From: Bacteroides gallinarum DSM 18171 = JCM 13658 | GTDB taxonomy: Bacteria > Bacteroidota > Bacteroidia > Bacteroidales > Bacteroidaceae | Assembly: GCF_000374365.1 (NCBI RefSeq) | Contig: NZ_KB894129.1 | Span: 42,444 to 106,443, forward strand | Reading direction: 5' to 3' | Length of the DNA stretch: 64,000 bases | Part shown: positions 32,595 to 40,887 of the stretch, in pieces | Layout: each line of letters opens with the position of its first letter | How positions within the stretch are numbered: position 1 is the stretch's first letter | The notes under the pieces: generated by a model | What the model saw: the letters and a program-made list of their open reading frames with translations, nothing else | Told to the model about the DNA's origin: nothing | Database searches by the model: none | Position numbers and translations under genes: made by a program

Positions 32595-33713
32595 ATGAAA
32601 CAGACAGAATCAAAAGAACGGTTGGTCAGATGGCAGGTCAAACCGCTGCGTATTTCAGGTGGCAATTGCCAATCATTATCAACTCTAAAAAATCATACTA
32701 CAAACATCGTTCGCCTACTCTTGATGGCAGCACTGCTCTTGGGATGCCATCCTTCCCATAAAGATGACCTCACCACGGCAGAGGAAGCGATGGCGGCTTA
32801 CAACGATTTCTTCCAATCGCTCAAAGGTAGAAGAAGTGCCGGCACGGACGAAATCATTTCGTTGACCAAAGAATGGAAAAAGCTGGATGCCGCCGTGTCA
32901 TTTGCCCTGTCAAGTGACACGGCAAACAACAGACACGCCCATGCTAACGGCAACCATATTGCCCTCGGCGACTCTATCGCCTTGCAAATGGCACACTTGA
33001 TAAACAACCCAAAAAGGAGCTTTGCCGACTACCTCGCTGTAATACGTGGTTTGAACGATGTAGAAATGGACTCCATGTCACAAAAGCTGGCCGGTTCCGT
33101 CCATCTATTCTACCGCAAGGCAAGCGCAATCCCTGTTTATAAAGGCAGCGGCAAAGAGGTAATCCGCATGTATAACAAGTTATTGGAAGGTAACCTTGCC
33201 AAAGGTCTGCGAACCAAGGAAGATGCCATTGACTTCCTCCGGCAAGAGGATGTGGCGTTCCGCTCGTTCCTGCTTCATTTACCATCGCTTAGTTCCGGGA
33301 ACACGCCATTGGACGGCATTACCCGAAACACCGGAAAGGTTATACGCGGCATCATCGGTCTTGCCGGCAAGGAGCAGCCTGTGTTCGGGAAATCCGAGGT
33401 GGTCATTCTGTTGACAATGCGCAATAACAGGCGACTTTTGCAGAACGCCGAAGCCTGTGTGGATGGCTTGTCACGCTTGCATATCACGGACAACGGGCAA
33501 GCCGCCGCTTACCTATGGATGATCCTGCAACCGTGGATTTTATTCGACAGCTTCGCCTATGCGCTCATGGACGAAGAACAGTTGCGCACAATGGAGAAAC
33601 TGGCAGAACGTATGCCCCAGACTTTGGCCAAACTGAAAGGCATTGACTTTCCTTTGAAAACGGAAGAATTGCCCACAATCCTGATGAAAACATTCATTTT
33701 GGGCTACGAATAA
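32595..33713 (+). CDS. Hypothetical lipoprotein (372 aa)
   Basis: A hydrophobic stretch with lipobox-like LLLMAALLLGCHPS begins about 40 residues from the annotated start; the N-terminal extension is unusually long, so the true start could be later. The rest is soluble and largely helical (EEAMAAYNDFFQSLKGRRSA ... AAYLWMILQPWILFDSFAYA). I recognise no family. It heads a plus-strand series running to the relaxase, and an envelope-linked role in transfer is possible but unproven. Confidence 0.7.
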   Translation: MKQTESKERLVRWQVKPLRISGGNCQSLSTLKNHTTNIVRLLLMAALLLGCHPSHKDDLTTAEEAMAAYNDFFQSLKGRRSAGTDEIISLTKEWKKLDAAVSFALSSDTANNRHAHANGNHIALGDSIALQMAHLINNPKRSFADYLAVIRGLNDVEMDSMSQKLAGSVHLFYRKASAIPVYKGSGKEVIRMYNKLLEGNLAKGLRTKEDAIDFLRQEDVAFRSFLLHLPSLSSGNTPLDGITRNTGKVIRGIIGLAGKEQPVFGKSEVVILLTMRNNRRLLQNAEACVDGLSRLHITDNGQAAAYLWMILQPWILFDSFAYALMDEEQLRTMEKLAERMPQTLAKLKGIDFPLKTEELPTILMKTFILGYE

Positions 33714-33748
33714 CAACACCGATATTAATCAAATCATCAAACGACAAT

Positions 33749-34201
33749 ATGCAAAAAGAACAAATCGACCGGTTCATCACGCTTGCATCCTTGGAGATGC
33801 CGGCGTTGGTTTCACAAAACCTTTTCCAAGGAGCGGAGGTGTACGAGGATTACGCCTTGCTCACCTTCCACCTGCCCAAAGTTTATCCCATCGAGGAACT
33901 TATCGACGAGTTGGAGGACCAGATGGAACTGGTACTCCTATACCACCATGTACCGAGCAACGACACCCCGTTCGGCCAGCGATGCTGCGCTTATTCCAAT
34001 CCGCGATTCGGCCACATGCACAAGTTGAATGTGCAAGCTGACGACCGCATGGAGTGCGACACGCTCTATGTGACCCTCTACGATTCATTGGAGGTGATGG
34101 GCAGCGAACTCCGCGAGGAACTTGCGAGGGTGGCGAAAGGCGGCAAACTCCTGTACGCCGTCAAGGAAGAGGAACTGCTCAAAGACTTCATCTGCCTATG
34201 A
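33749..34201 (+). CDS. Hypothetical protein (150 aa)
   Basis: The 150-aa acidic protein (MQKEQIDRFITLASLEMPAL ... KEEELLKDFICL) includes RCCAYSNPRFGHMHKLNV and a terminal helix. Its stop overlaps the next start by 4 bp (ATGA). No family is recognised. Confidence 0.68.
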   Translation: MQKEQIDRFITLASLEMPALVSQNLFQGAEVYEDYALLTFHLPKVYPIEELIDELEDQMELVLLYHHVPSNDTPFGQRCCAYSNPRFGHMHKLNVQADDRMECDTLYVTLYDSLEVMGSELREELARVAKGGKLLYAVKEEELLKDFICL

Positions 34202-34548
34202 AGGAAGTATTGTACAGGCAACTAGCCGCCACCATCCATGAGTGCCGCACGTGGGTGGATGTGCTGGATACCGACCGTACCGGCCACTTCATGCTGCACT
34301 CCGGAGGCGGCTTGCATCCCATCCGTTGCAGGGTACTTTCCTTGGTGGCACGGACAGCTCATGGTGCCTATTCAAAAGGGCATGTGTGGGATATTCCCGA
34401 ATATCGTCTTGACCGTGCGGTGAACTCGCTCAAACGTCGGCCGGGCTTCAAGGAACGTTGCAGGTTGGGCACGCTTTCCATGCAAGACGCGGAGGACATC
34501 ATCCACCTCGCCTCGCACAAACTCATCAACTTGGAACTTGAACTGTAA
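34198..34548 (+). CDS. Hypothetical protein (116 aa)
   Basis: The ATG at 34198 (MKEVLYRQLAATIHECRTWV) overlaps the preceding stop by 4 bp and is preferred to an earlier in-frame start inside that gene. The protein ends EDIIHLASHKLINLELEL. Basic and helical in its second half (DRAVNSLKRRPGFKERCRLG), it might bind nucleic acid. No family is recognised. Confidence 0.68.
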   Translation: MKEVLYRQLAATIHECRTWVDVLDTDRTGHFMLHSGGGLHPIRCRVLSLVARTAHGAYSKGHVWDIPEYRLDRAVNSLKRRPGFKERCRLGTLSMQDAEDIIHLASHKLINLELEL

Positions 34549-34566
34549 CCCTCAAATCACCAGACA

Positions 34567-35058
34567 ATGATTATCCCCATCCTTTATATGCTTTTCATTC
34601 TGGCGTATGCCGTCGTGCCGTTTCTCTATAAAAGCAAATGCCCCGCCATGCTACAGTTCTATTTGCGCATGGTTTGGAGACGCAGCTTCCGCAGGTGCTA
34701 CACGCTGGCCATGCTTGCCTCGCTCATGGTGTTCCACTTCTACCATCTGAATGCCTTTGGAAATGTCTATGAACTGGCCTGCTCATCCCTTGTTTGCGTA
34801 GCCTTGTATTCTCACAAGAATACAGAACGGGCGTTTGACTTCCTGCAACGGAAACGCTGTTTTTTCTGGGTGGCAATGGCGGCGATGATACTGATTTTCG
34901 TTCCGCATACGCTGCCCCTCAGTATTACGGTGGCCACAGTCGTATTCGGTGCAGTGTTCTATCCTCCGCAGACTGTACGGGCGGCTCCATCCGATAAGCT
35001 GAAAGAATACTTGGAATCGCCCCACAGCATTGTGGAGGACTATTACAGATGGCAGTAG
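34567..35058 (+). CDS. Membrane protein (163 aa)
   Basis: Four hydrophobic segments are visible: IIPILYMLFILAYAVVPFLY, YTLAMLASLMVFHFYHL, CSSLVCVALYS and FFWVAMAAMILIFVPHTLPL with the following ITVATVVFG. The C-terminus is soluble and acidic. It is probably an inner-membrane protein. It lies between two soluble hypothetical genes of the same operon. No family is recognised. Confidence 0.68.
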   Translation: MIIPILYMLFILAYAVVPFLYKSKCPAMLQFYLRMVWRRSFRRCYTLAMLASLMVFHFYHLNAFGNVYELACSSLVCVALYSHKNTERAFDFLQRKRCFFWVAMAAMILIFVPHTLPLSITVATVVFGAVFYPPQTVRAAPSDKLKEYLESPHSIVEDYYRWQ

Positions 35059-35155
35059 AAAACCTTGGCCAATGGAAAGATTGCTTACATGAGAGCCTTT
35101 CCCTGCCATCCATTCTGATTTGATTGAACAAGATAACGATTAAAACATATCGCGC

Positions 35156-35992
35156 ATGAAAGAAAATCAAACGACCAAATACCGCATCCAAATCGACAGT
35201 GATTTACTCGCATACCTCAATCCCGAATCGGGCGAAAAATGCACAAAAATGGCTGCGTTCCGTAACCTTGTGGAGATAGCCAACGGGAACAAGAAAGAGT
35301 TCCCTGCCATCGCCAAGCCCTTGCCTGAAGGACAAGTGGCATTGACGGTCAGCGGACTTGCCAAACATTGGAACTGGCACCGCACCACGGTGAGGAAATT
35401 CCTATCCACATTGGAGGAAACAAATGCTGTCAAAGTCATTGGCCGCAGCGGCTATTTCATCCTTACTGTCACTTGTGTAGTGCCGAACGGGGAGAACTCC
35501 CAAGCTCCTTTGTTGTCGGAAGAGGAACTACTCCTGAACCACTGGCTCAGTGGCTACCTCACCATCGAGGAATCGGTGGAGATGCTTGCACACTTCATCA
35601 CCGAAACGGATAAACTATTTGTTTCAGAACCGACAAACAAACGCTCCGGACGACAAGCATCCACCGGTGAACGCCTGCACAAGCTGATAGCCCATACCAT
35701 CCTCCAACGCACAAGCATCATTCCAGCTGATGAACGGGTGAATAAAGCCCTCGAACGACTGTACGTGGACGAATGTGGCAAAGACCTTGCGCGTTTCCTA
35801 CAGCGGTTGACGCTCGCCGGATTGCGGCTCATCGAGACAAGAAACCTGCGGGAAGCACAAGCCACTTGTAGCGGCAATGAAACTGCCGACACCATTCTAC
35901 GGCATTATCTCCCCTTTATAACGCAAGAAAAGCCCCACAACGGGCTTAAACCGCATGATGAAACCAAACCCACGGGCGAATTGGAAAACTAA
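35156..35992 (+). CDS. Winged-helix-like hypothetical protein upstream of the relaxase (278 aa)
   Basis: The segment LTVSGLAKHWNWHRTTVRKF with LSTLEETNAVKVIGR (residues about 62-98) reads as a winged helix-turn-helix. The C-terminal part is helical. It directly precedes the oriT-like region and the MobV relaxase, so it may be the relaxosome accessory or a regulator of mobilization. That is inferred from position only. Confidence 0.7.
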   Translation: MKENQTTKYRIQIDSDLLAYLNPESGEKCTKMAAFRNLVEIANGNKKEFPAIAKPLPEGQVALTVSGLAKHWNWHRTTVRKFLSTLEETNAVKVIGRSGYFILTVTCVVPNGENSQAPLLSEEELLLNHWLSGYLTIEESVEMLAHFITETDKLFVSEPTNKRSGRQASTGERLHKLIAHTILQRTSIIPADERVNKALERLYVDECGKDLARFLQRLTLAGLRLIETRNLREAQATCSGNETADTILRHYLPFITQEKPHNGLKPHDETKPTGELEN

Positions 35993-36072
35993 GTTAGGAT
36001 GGTTTGTTTCCCCTGCGCTGTGCTTCACAGGACTACGTACAAAGCATCCCGGCAAGCCGGATGGGTAAAGAC

Positions 36073-36170
36073 GGAGGTCTTGACCTCCGACCCTGACGAC
36101 AGGGCTTGCCCACGAAGACTGGCTCTGCCTGCGTAGCCTAATACGCACTTTGCCCCAACCGGGCAAAATG
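36073..36170. other. Candidate origin of transfer (oriT)
   Basis: The 224-bp gap before the MobV relaxase holds two hairpins. One is GGAGGTC/GACCTCC near 36073-36091; the other is TTTGCCC 36149-36155 with GGGCAAA 36161-36167. On the minus strand the second hairpin is followed by AAAGTGCG-TATTAG, similar to the MobV nick region AAGTGTG/TTATAC known from pMV158. If correct, the minus strand is nicked near 36144 and transferred 5' first towards lower coordinates. The nick site is inferred. Confidence 0.45.
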
Positions 36171-36216
36171 CAGGAACCGCCCAGGGCGGCAGCAAGCTGA
36201 AAAAACAGACTGAATT

Positions 36217-37677
36217 ATGGCAAATGACATCAAACAGGTATTGGACATCAGACCCGGAAAGGGTATGAGTGTGGGCCAAAGCGACGAGCACCAGCGCAAT
36301 TGGACGGAAAAGGGTTGGGACTGGGCAACGAAGCATGGCAATTATGACCGAAGCCGTGATCACCTCAATTTCGAGGTTGTGAAAGGCGGCATCATCCAGC
36401 CGGTTGATAAGTCAAGGACTATCACCGGACGTATGGCCGATAATCTGCGTGAGCGTGGCATCACCGACCCGAATGCGAAATTATGCGAACCGAAGTACCG
36501 CACCGTGGCGAACATCATCTTTGGCGGCTCCAGGGAGAGGATGCACGAAATAGCCTTTGGCAACCAAAGGGTGGACCTCACGCACGGGGCTGACAATTCG
36601 CATATCCGGCGCAACAAAGACATAGAGCGTTGGGCATTGGATGTGTACAGGTTTGCGTGTGAACACTGGGGCGAGGAAAACGTCATCGGCTTCTATGTAC
36701 ACCTCGATGAACTGAACCCTCATGTGCATTGCACCGTAATACCGGTGGATGAGCGGAATAAAATCTCATTCAACAAAGTTTTCGGTGGGAATATTTATGA
36801 TTCCAAGAAGCGTTTCTTCGCACTCCATGATGAGTTTGCCAAGGTAAACGAGAAGTGGGGTATGAAACGCGGCAACAGCATTGCCGTGACTGGTGCGAAA
36901 CACCGTACAACGGAAGAATACCGCCGTGCGTTGAGCGAGGAATGCACGACCCTGGAGGAACAGATTGAGAACAACAGAAAGTTGCTCGGAGAGTTGCTTG
37001 CCGACATTCGCTTTGCCGAGAAACGAGTGAAAGGACTTGGTACGATGATCGCTAACTTAGAGGAGAAAAAGAAGCAGATGATTGCCGAGATGGAAGCCCT
37101 TGCGGAAGAGTTGAAAGCAGGCCGTGGCGATTCGGAGGAATTGCGCAAGAAGATAAGCAAACTCGACCTTGACTTGCAGAAAGTGCTTGACAACCTCACC
37201 GACAAGCGCAACAAATTGGGAATAGCGGACAAGCAACTCTCAGAACTTCGCCAGATAGAGGAAGAAACACGGGAACGTGCGTTGGAATACCGCCGGGACC
37301 TCAAAGCGGCGACTTACGACTTGGAACATCAGGTGCGCTATCGCCTTGCCGATGCACTGTTGGGCGACATATTGCATGAATTCAAGTCATTGCTTCCTAC
37401 ATTGGACGGTGAAGGCCAAAGCCTGTTCGATGATACGCTGCTGAAAGAAGTGGCCGAGCGTGGCGAGGATATTTTCAAATGCGCCATCTACCTCTTTGCA
37501 AACTATGTGGACTTGGCCACAACATTTGCAGAAAGCCACGGCGGCGGAGGTGGCGGCAGCGACCTACCTTGGGGGCGCAATGAGGACGAGGATGACCGGG
37601 CGTGGGCAAGACGCTGTCTGATGCAAGCAAGCCGGATGATGAAGCCCAAAGGTGGCAAAAGCGTCCGCCGGAAATGA
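36217..37677 (+). CDS. MobV-family relaxase (Mob/Pre)
   Basis: The 486-aa protein has the MobV relaxase domain. The metal-binding HUH-type motif HLDELNPHVHCTVIPVDE lies near residues 168-185, and an upstream block reads REHLNFE-like (SRDHLNFEVVKGG). After residue 230 come long coiled coils (LEEQIENNRKLLGELLADIR ... LRKKISKLDLDLQKVLDNLT). A glycine-rich stretch precedes a basic tail. It nicks oriT and covalently leads the DNA strand through a mating pore. The candidate oriT lies just upstream, the usual arrangement. Confidence 0.9.
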   Translation: MANDIKQVLDIRPGKGMSVGQSDEHQRNWTEKGWDWATKHGNYDRSRDHLNFEVVKGGIIQPVDKSRTITGRMADNLRERGITDPNAKLCEPKYRTVANIIFGGSRERMHEIAFGNQRVDLTHGADNSHIRRNKDIERWALDVYRFACEHWGEENVIGFYVHLDELNPHVHCTVIPVDERNKISFNKVFGGNIYDSKKRFFALHDEFAKVNEKWGMKRGNSIAVTGAKHRTTEEYRRALSEECTTLEEQIENNRKLLGELLADIRFAEKRVKGLGTMIANLEEKKKQMIAEMEALAEELKAGRGDSEELRKKISKLDLDLQKVLDNLTDKRNKLGIADKQLSELRQIEEETRERALEYRRDLKAATYDLEHQVRYRLADALLGDILHEFKSLLPTLDGEGQSLFDDTLLKEVAERGEDIFKCAIYLFANYVDLATTFAESHGGGGGGSDLPWGRNEDEDDRAWARRCLMQASRMMKPKGGKSVRRK

Positions 37678-37851
37678 CAAGGCAAGTGATTTTCAACAGC
37701 CTATTTCCTATGCCTTACAGTATGATTGACAGTATGATAAATTGCCGCTACCGAAATTCTTGTTAAGCACGAGTTGAAAGAGGCTTTCGGCCTTTTTGCA
37801 GACGCGGCGAATCATTTCTTTTGCAAACAGAAAACAAATACACAGATAAAT

Positions 37852-39318
37852 ATGATAAGGAGATTTTTATTGCTATCTGTATTGTCCCTGCCACTCATGG
37901 CAAGGGCGTACAATGTTCCCATGACGGACACCATCCGATGGGAGATTCTTCCGCAGTGGGAGGAATTGTTGCAACCGTTGGAGCCGGCCTATTTGGAGAA
38001 TGCCGTGGAAGTTTCCCCTTGGCGTGGCAACTGGTTCGTGGACGTGTCCGGCGGCGTGTCGGCATTCGTCGGTTCACCGCTTGGTTGTGGTGACATCTTT
38101 GACCGAACAAAGCCAGCATTGTCCGTCTCCGTGGGCAAGTGGTTCACACCGGCCATCGGCACACGAATCGCCTTCCAAGGCTTGCAGTTCAAGGACGCAC
38201 AACTTGAATCAAGGGACTTCCTGCATCTCCATGCCGATTTGATGTGGAACGTGTTGTCGGGTTTCTCACGTACCAAAGAGGATTTCCGCTGGGACTTGGC
38301 TCCCTACGTTGGCTTGGGCATCCTGCACAATGACGAATTAGGCCGCCATCCCTTTGCCGTTTCTTACGGGGTACAAGGACGATACCGCTTGACCGGCCGC
38401 CTGCACCTCACGGCAGAACTTGGCTGTGCCACCACCTTCAAGGACTTTGACGGCATGGGCGCAGGTAACAAGTGGGGCGACCGTCTGCTATCCCTAACCG
38501 CCGGATTTTCCTATACTATCGGAAAGAAAGGCCGGAAACGTGTGGTGGATGCCTCCCCTTACATCGGGCGTAACGAACGGTTGACCGGCTATGCCCGCAG
38601 CTTGCGCAATGAGAACGAGCGGCTCCGGAAGATGAACGGCAATACCACCCGCATCATTGCTGAATTGGAGAAGATATTGAAGTTGGAAGGGCTGCTGGAC
38701 AAGTATGTGGACAGGCTTTCTTCGATGAAAGACGAACGTGACGGCAAAGGCTTGACAACCGGCTATCCCAAGAATAATTACAGCGGGTTGAACTCGCTTC
38801 GTGCAAGGTTGCGAGATGCCCAAGCGAACAAGGACAAGCATAAAGGCGATACCGCTTTTATCCACAGTAAAAACACCGTTTATAGGACATACGACATGGA
38901 TTCCACTTATAGAAGCGGTGGTTCCTTCCAAAGCAATGATTCCATTGTTTCAACCTTGCCTGTGGACGGCAGGTATATCGGCCCGCCCATCTATTTCTTC
39001 TTCGTGCTGGATACTGACAGGCTTACCGACCCTTCGCAGTTGGTCAACCTGGACGGCATCGCCCGGATTGCCAAGAAGCACGGGCTGCACGTCCAAATCA
39101 TCGGTGCGGCAGACAGTGCCACCGGCAACGACACCATCAACAACGGCTTGTCTCAAAGACGTGCCGCATACATGGCCGGAGAGTTGCAAAGACGTGGCGT
39201 GGATGCCGATAAGATAGAAACAGTTTCAGTCGGTGGCATTAACGATTACAATCCCGTAGAAGCCAACCGCAATGTTTGTGTAAGGTTGCTGTTACCATCA
39301 TCGGACACGACAGATTAG
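37852..39318 (+). CDS. OmpA-family outer-membrane protein
   Basis: The ATG at 37852 gives a clear signal peptide (MIRRFLLLSVLSLPLMARA); the longer frame from 37774 is unlikely. The first half reads as a beta-barrel (FVDVSGGVSAFVGSPLG, LHLTAELGCATTF, LTAGFSYTIG). A coiled linker and a C-terminal OmpA-like domain follow (IYFFFVLDTDRLTDPSQLVN, VQIIGAADSATGNDTINNGL, SQRRAAYMAGELQRRGVDAD, EANRNVCVRLLL). OmpA domains hold peptidoglycan. It may stabilise a mating surface or give the recipient a new surface protein. It is the last gene before the 39395-39418 hairpin. Confidence 0.85.
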   Translation: MIRRFLLLSVLSLPLMARAYNVPMTDTIRWEILPQWEELLQPLEPAYLENAVEVSPWRGNWFVDVSGGVSAFVGSPLGCGDIFDRTKPALSVSVGKWFTPAIGTRIAFQGLQFKDAQLESRDFLHLHADLMWNVLSGFSRTKEDFRWDLAPYVGLGILHNDELGRHPFAVSYGVQGRYRLTGRLHLTAELGCATTFKDFDGMGAGNKWGDRLLSLTAGFSYTIGKKGRKRVVDASPYIGRNERLTGYARSLRNENERLRKMNGNTTRIIAELEKILKLEGLLDKYVDRLSSMKDERDGKGLTTGYPKNNYSGLNSLRARLRDAQANKDKHKGDTAFIHSKNTVYRTYDMDSTYRSGGSFQSNDSIVSTLPVDGRYIGPPIYFFFVLDTDRLTDPSQLVNLDGIARIAKKHGLHVQIIGAADSATGNDTINNGLSQRRAAYMAGELQRRGVDADKIETVSVGGINDYNPVEANRNVCVRLLLPSSDTTD

Positions 39319-39394
39319 GTGCTTGTTGTTCATAATAATAAGAATGGCTTGAAATAACTTATTTCATTGGTTTGAACCAAGGATTCTTAGGGGT

Positions 39395-39418
39395 TGGCTG
39401 GCTTGTGAAAGCCGGCCA
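39395..39418. terminator. Hairpin between convergent ompA-like and phosphoribosyltransferase genes
   Basis: TGGCTGGCTT (39395-39404) pairs with AAGCCGGCCA (39409-39418), with one G-T wobble, around a 4-nt loop. It lies between two convergent genes and probably ends both transcripts. Confidence 0.6.
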
Positions 39419-39421
39419 GTC

Positions 39422-40492
39422 TTATATCCGCAAGTCAAATTCAGACAAGTCGTCGCTGCAAGGTTCATCGCTCTCCGGATCCAACGGCAAGATTTCCTTT
39501 TTTACCACTACATTCTTCCCTTTTCTTTTGCCATACCACAAGTTTATCATGCTGTTCCCATGAATAATCGTCCTGTCGGGCATCCAATCAATGTCTTCCG
39601 GTTCTTCATCATAGACACCCCATTTACGACGTTGGTATGGATAATCCACAACGGTATCTTCGGGCTTGGATTCATATTTCCCCGCATCATCTTCCGACCA
39701 GCCTAACGCTTCCAAATAACACCAGAAAGCATTGGGCATTTTGAATGTCTCGGCGGCAAAAATGGCACCTACCACCTTGCCACCGTCCGCTTCCACTTCC
39801 TTTCTGAAATCTTGCAGGCTATTCCCTGTTGTAAGGATGTCATCCACCACTAATACCTCCTTGCCCGCCAAGTCCTCTTTGAAGAAATAATTTTTCTCCA
39901 ATGTAGCATTTCCTCTGTCCTTTTGCAGGTGCAAACTTTCCCTGTCGCCCGTGTAACGGACATACGATATGCCGCACACAAGTTCCGGATATTCGTCATG
40001 TACATAGTCCGCCATCGTTTTGAACCGCCTCCAATATTTGCGCTGTGTACTGCACGGCATGAACATGACAATGGTACCTGGTTGGGGTTTCAATCTCTCT
40101 ATTCCGGCCACAAGGAAACGGATGCCATCATGCTTGCCGTCCTTGAAATCCAAAATGGATTGGCAGAACTGTTTTTGTGCTTCACTCAAGTATGGATTGT
40201 ACCGTGACGGGAAGTAATAGTCCGTAAATACGCAGGGGATTTTTTCACTTTTGAACACTTTCAACGGCTGATGGACGGCAGCAAACCTTGCAACGGTGAT
40301 GGGGAAAATCTTTCTCGCTTCCTGGTTGCCTGCCAACACCGCCTTGCGGGTGAATTCCCTGCGCAGTTCCAAAGTAGGCGCATATTGGGCGACGGCACAA
40401 TAGGCATCGCCCAGTTTTTTCTCCAATACCGTGTAAGTGCCAGTATCAGGATTAGCAATACTATGATGATAAATTGTTCCATCTGTTTTCAT
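39422..40492 (-). CDS. Phosphoribosyltransferase domain protein (356 aa)
   Basis: The PRPP-binding motif EVLVVDDILTTGNSLQDFRK (about residues 214-233) and GTIVMFMPCSTQRKYWRRF mark a type I phosphoribosyltransferase fold. An N-terminal part of about 120 residues and a C-terminal acidic tail surround it. The substrate is unknown. It is the second such protein on the element after the ComF-like one at 27.4 kb, but longer and on the other strand. The start ATG at 40492 has AT-rich DNA upstream. Confidence 0.8.
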   Translation of the reverse strand: MKTDGTIYHHSIANPDTGTYTVLEKKLGDAYCAVAQYAPTLELRREFTRKAVLAGNQEARKIFPITVARFAAVHQPLKVFKSEKIPCVFTDYYFPSRYNPYLSEAQKQFCQSILDFKDGKHDGIRFLVAGIERLKPQPGTIVMFMPCSTQRKYWRRFKTMADYVHDEYPELVCGISYVRYTGDRESLHLQKDRGNATLEKNYFFKEDLAGKEVLVVDDILTTGNSLQDFRKEVEADGGKVVGAIFAAETFKMPNAFWCYLEALGWSEDDAGKYESKPEDTVVDYPYQRRKWGVYDEEPEDIDWMPDRTIIHGNSMINLWYGKRKGKNVVVKKEILPLDPESDEPCSDDLSEFDLRI

Positions 40493-40700
40493 TTGCTTAC
40501 ATAAAAGGCTGCAAAATTAGCAAAACCGACAGAAGCATGAAGTGTTTTTCAAGAGAATGTCAAAGCAACAGTTCCACTTTGCCACCCTTTTATATGCTGA
40601 CAGTTATCCAGCTGTACAGACTCTTTACCGCTCGCGCTCATGCCCTTGCCGCCGGGCGTATTTTCTTGTGCGAATTTCAGTCGTCCGCTGTTGATGCCGA

Positions 40701-40872
40701 AAACTTTTGGGACGAAGGCAGGATGTAGCGGTTGTCCCGATGGCAGGAATCTTCCTTTCCCTTGCGCCAAAGCGTATTCCTGCCAAAAAGTTTGCGCCAT
40801 AGGCGGGCGGCTCATCCTGCACCGAAAAATAACTTCCTGAGACAAGGGCAAGCAGCCCGATAGCAGGGAAAT
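40701..40872 (+). promoter_or_regulatory. Structured leader copy 6, before the sliding-clamp gene
   Basis: P0 is AAACTTTT 40701-40708 with AAAAGTTT 40786-40793. The side hairpin is GGGAC/GTCCC (40709-40738). P1 is a perfect 9-bp stem, GGCAGGAAT 40742-40750 with ATTCCTGCC 40776-40784. Inside are CTTCC 40751-40755, hairpin CTTT/AAAG and GCGT 40772-40775. The second hairpin pairs CTTCCTG 40833-40839 with CAGGGAA 40864-40870 around GGGC/GCCC and ends about 20 nt before the ATG. The upstream box is TATTTTC..TGCGAA at 40659-40674. Confidence 0.68.
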
Positions 40873-40887
40873 AAAAACATCATCATT

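Noticed and set aside
37774..37851. Upstream start for the OmpA-like protein
   Set aside because: The extension places 26 polar residues before a perfect signal peptide starting at 37852.
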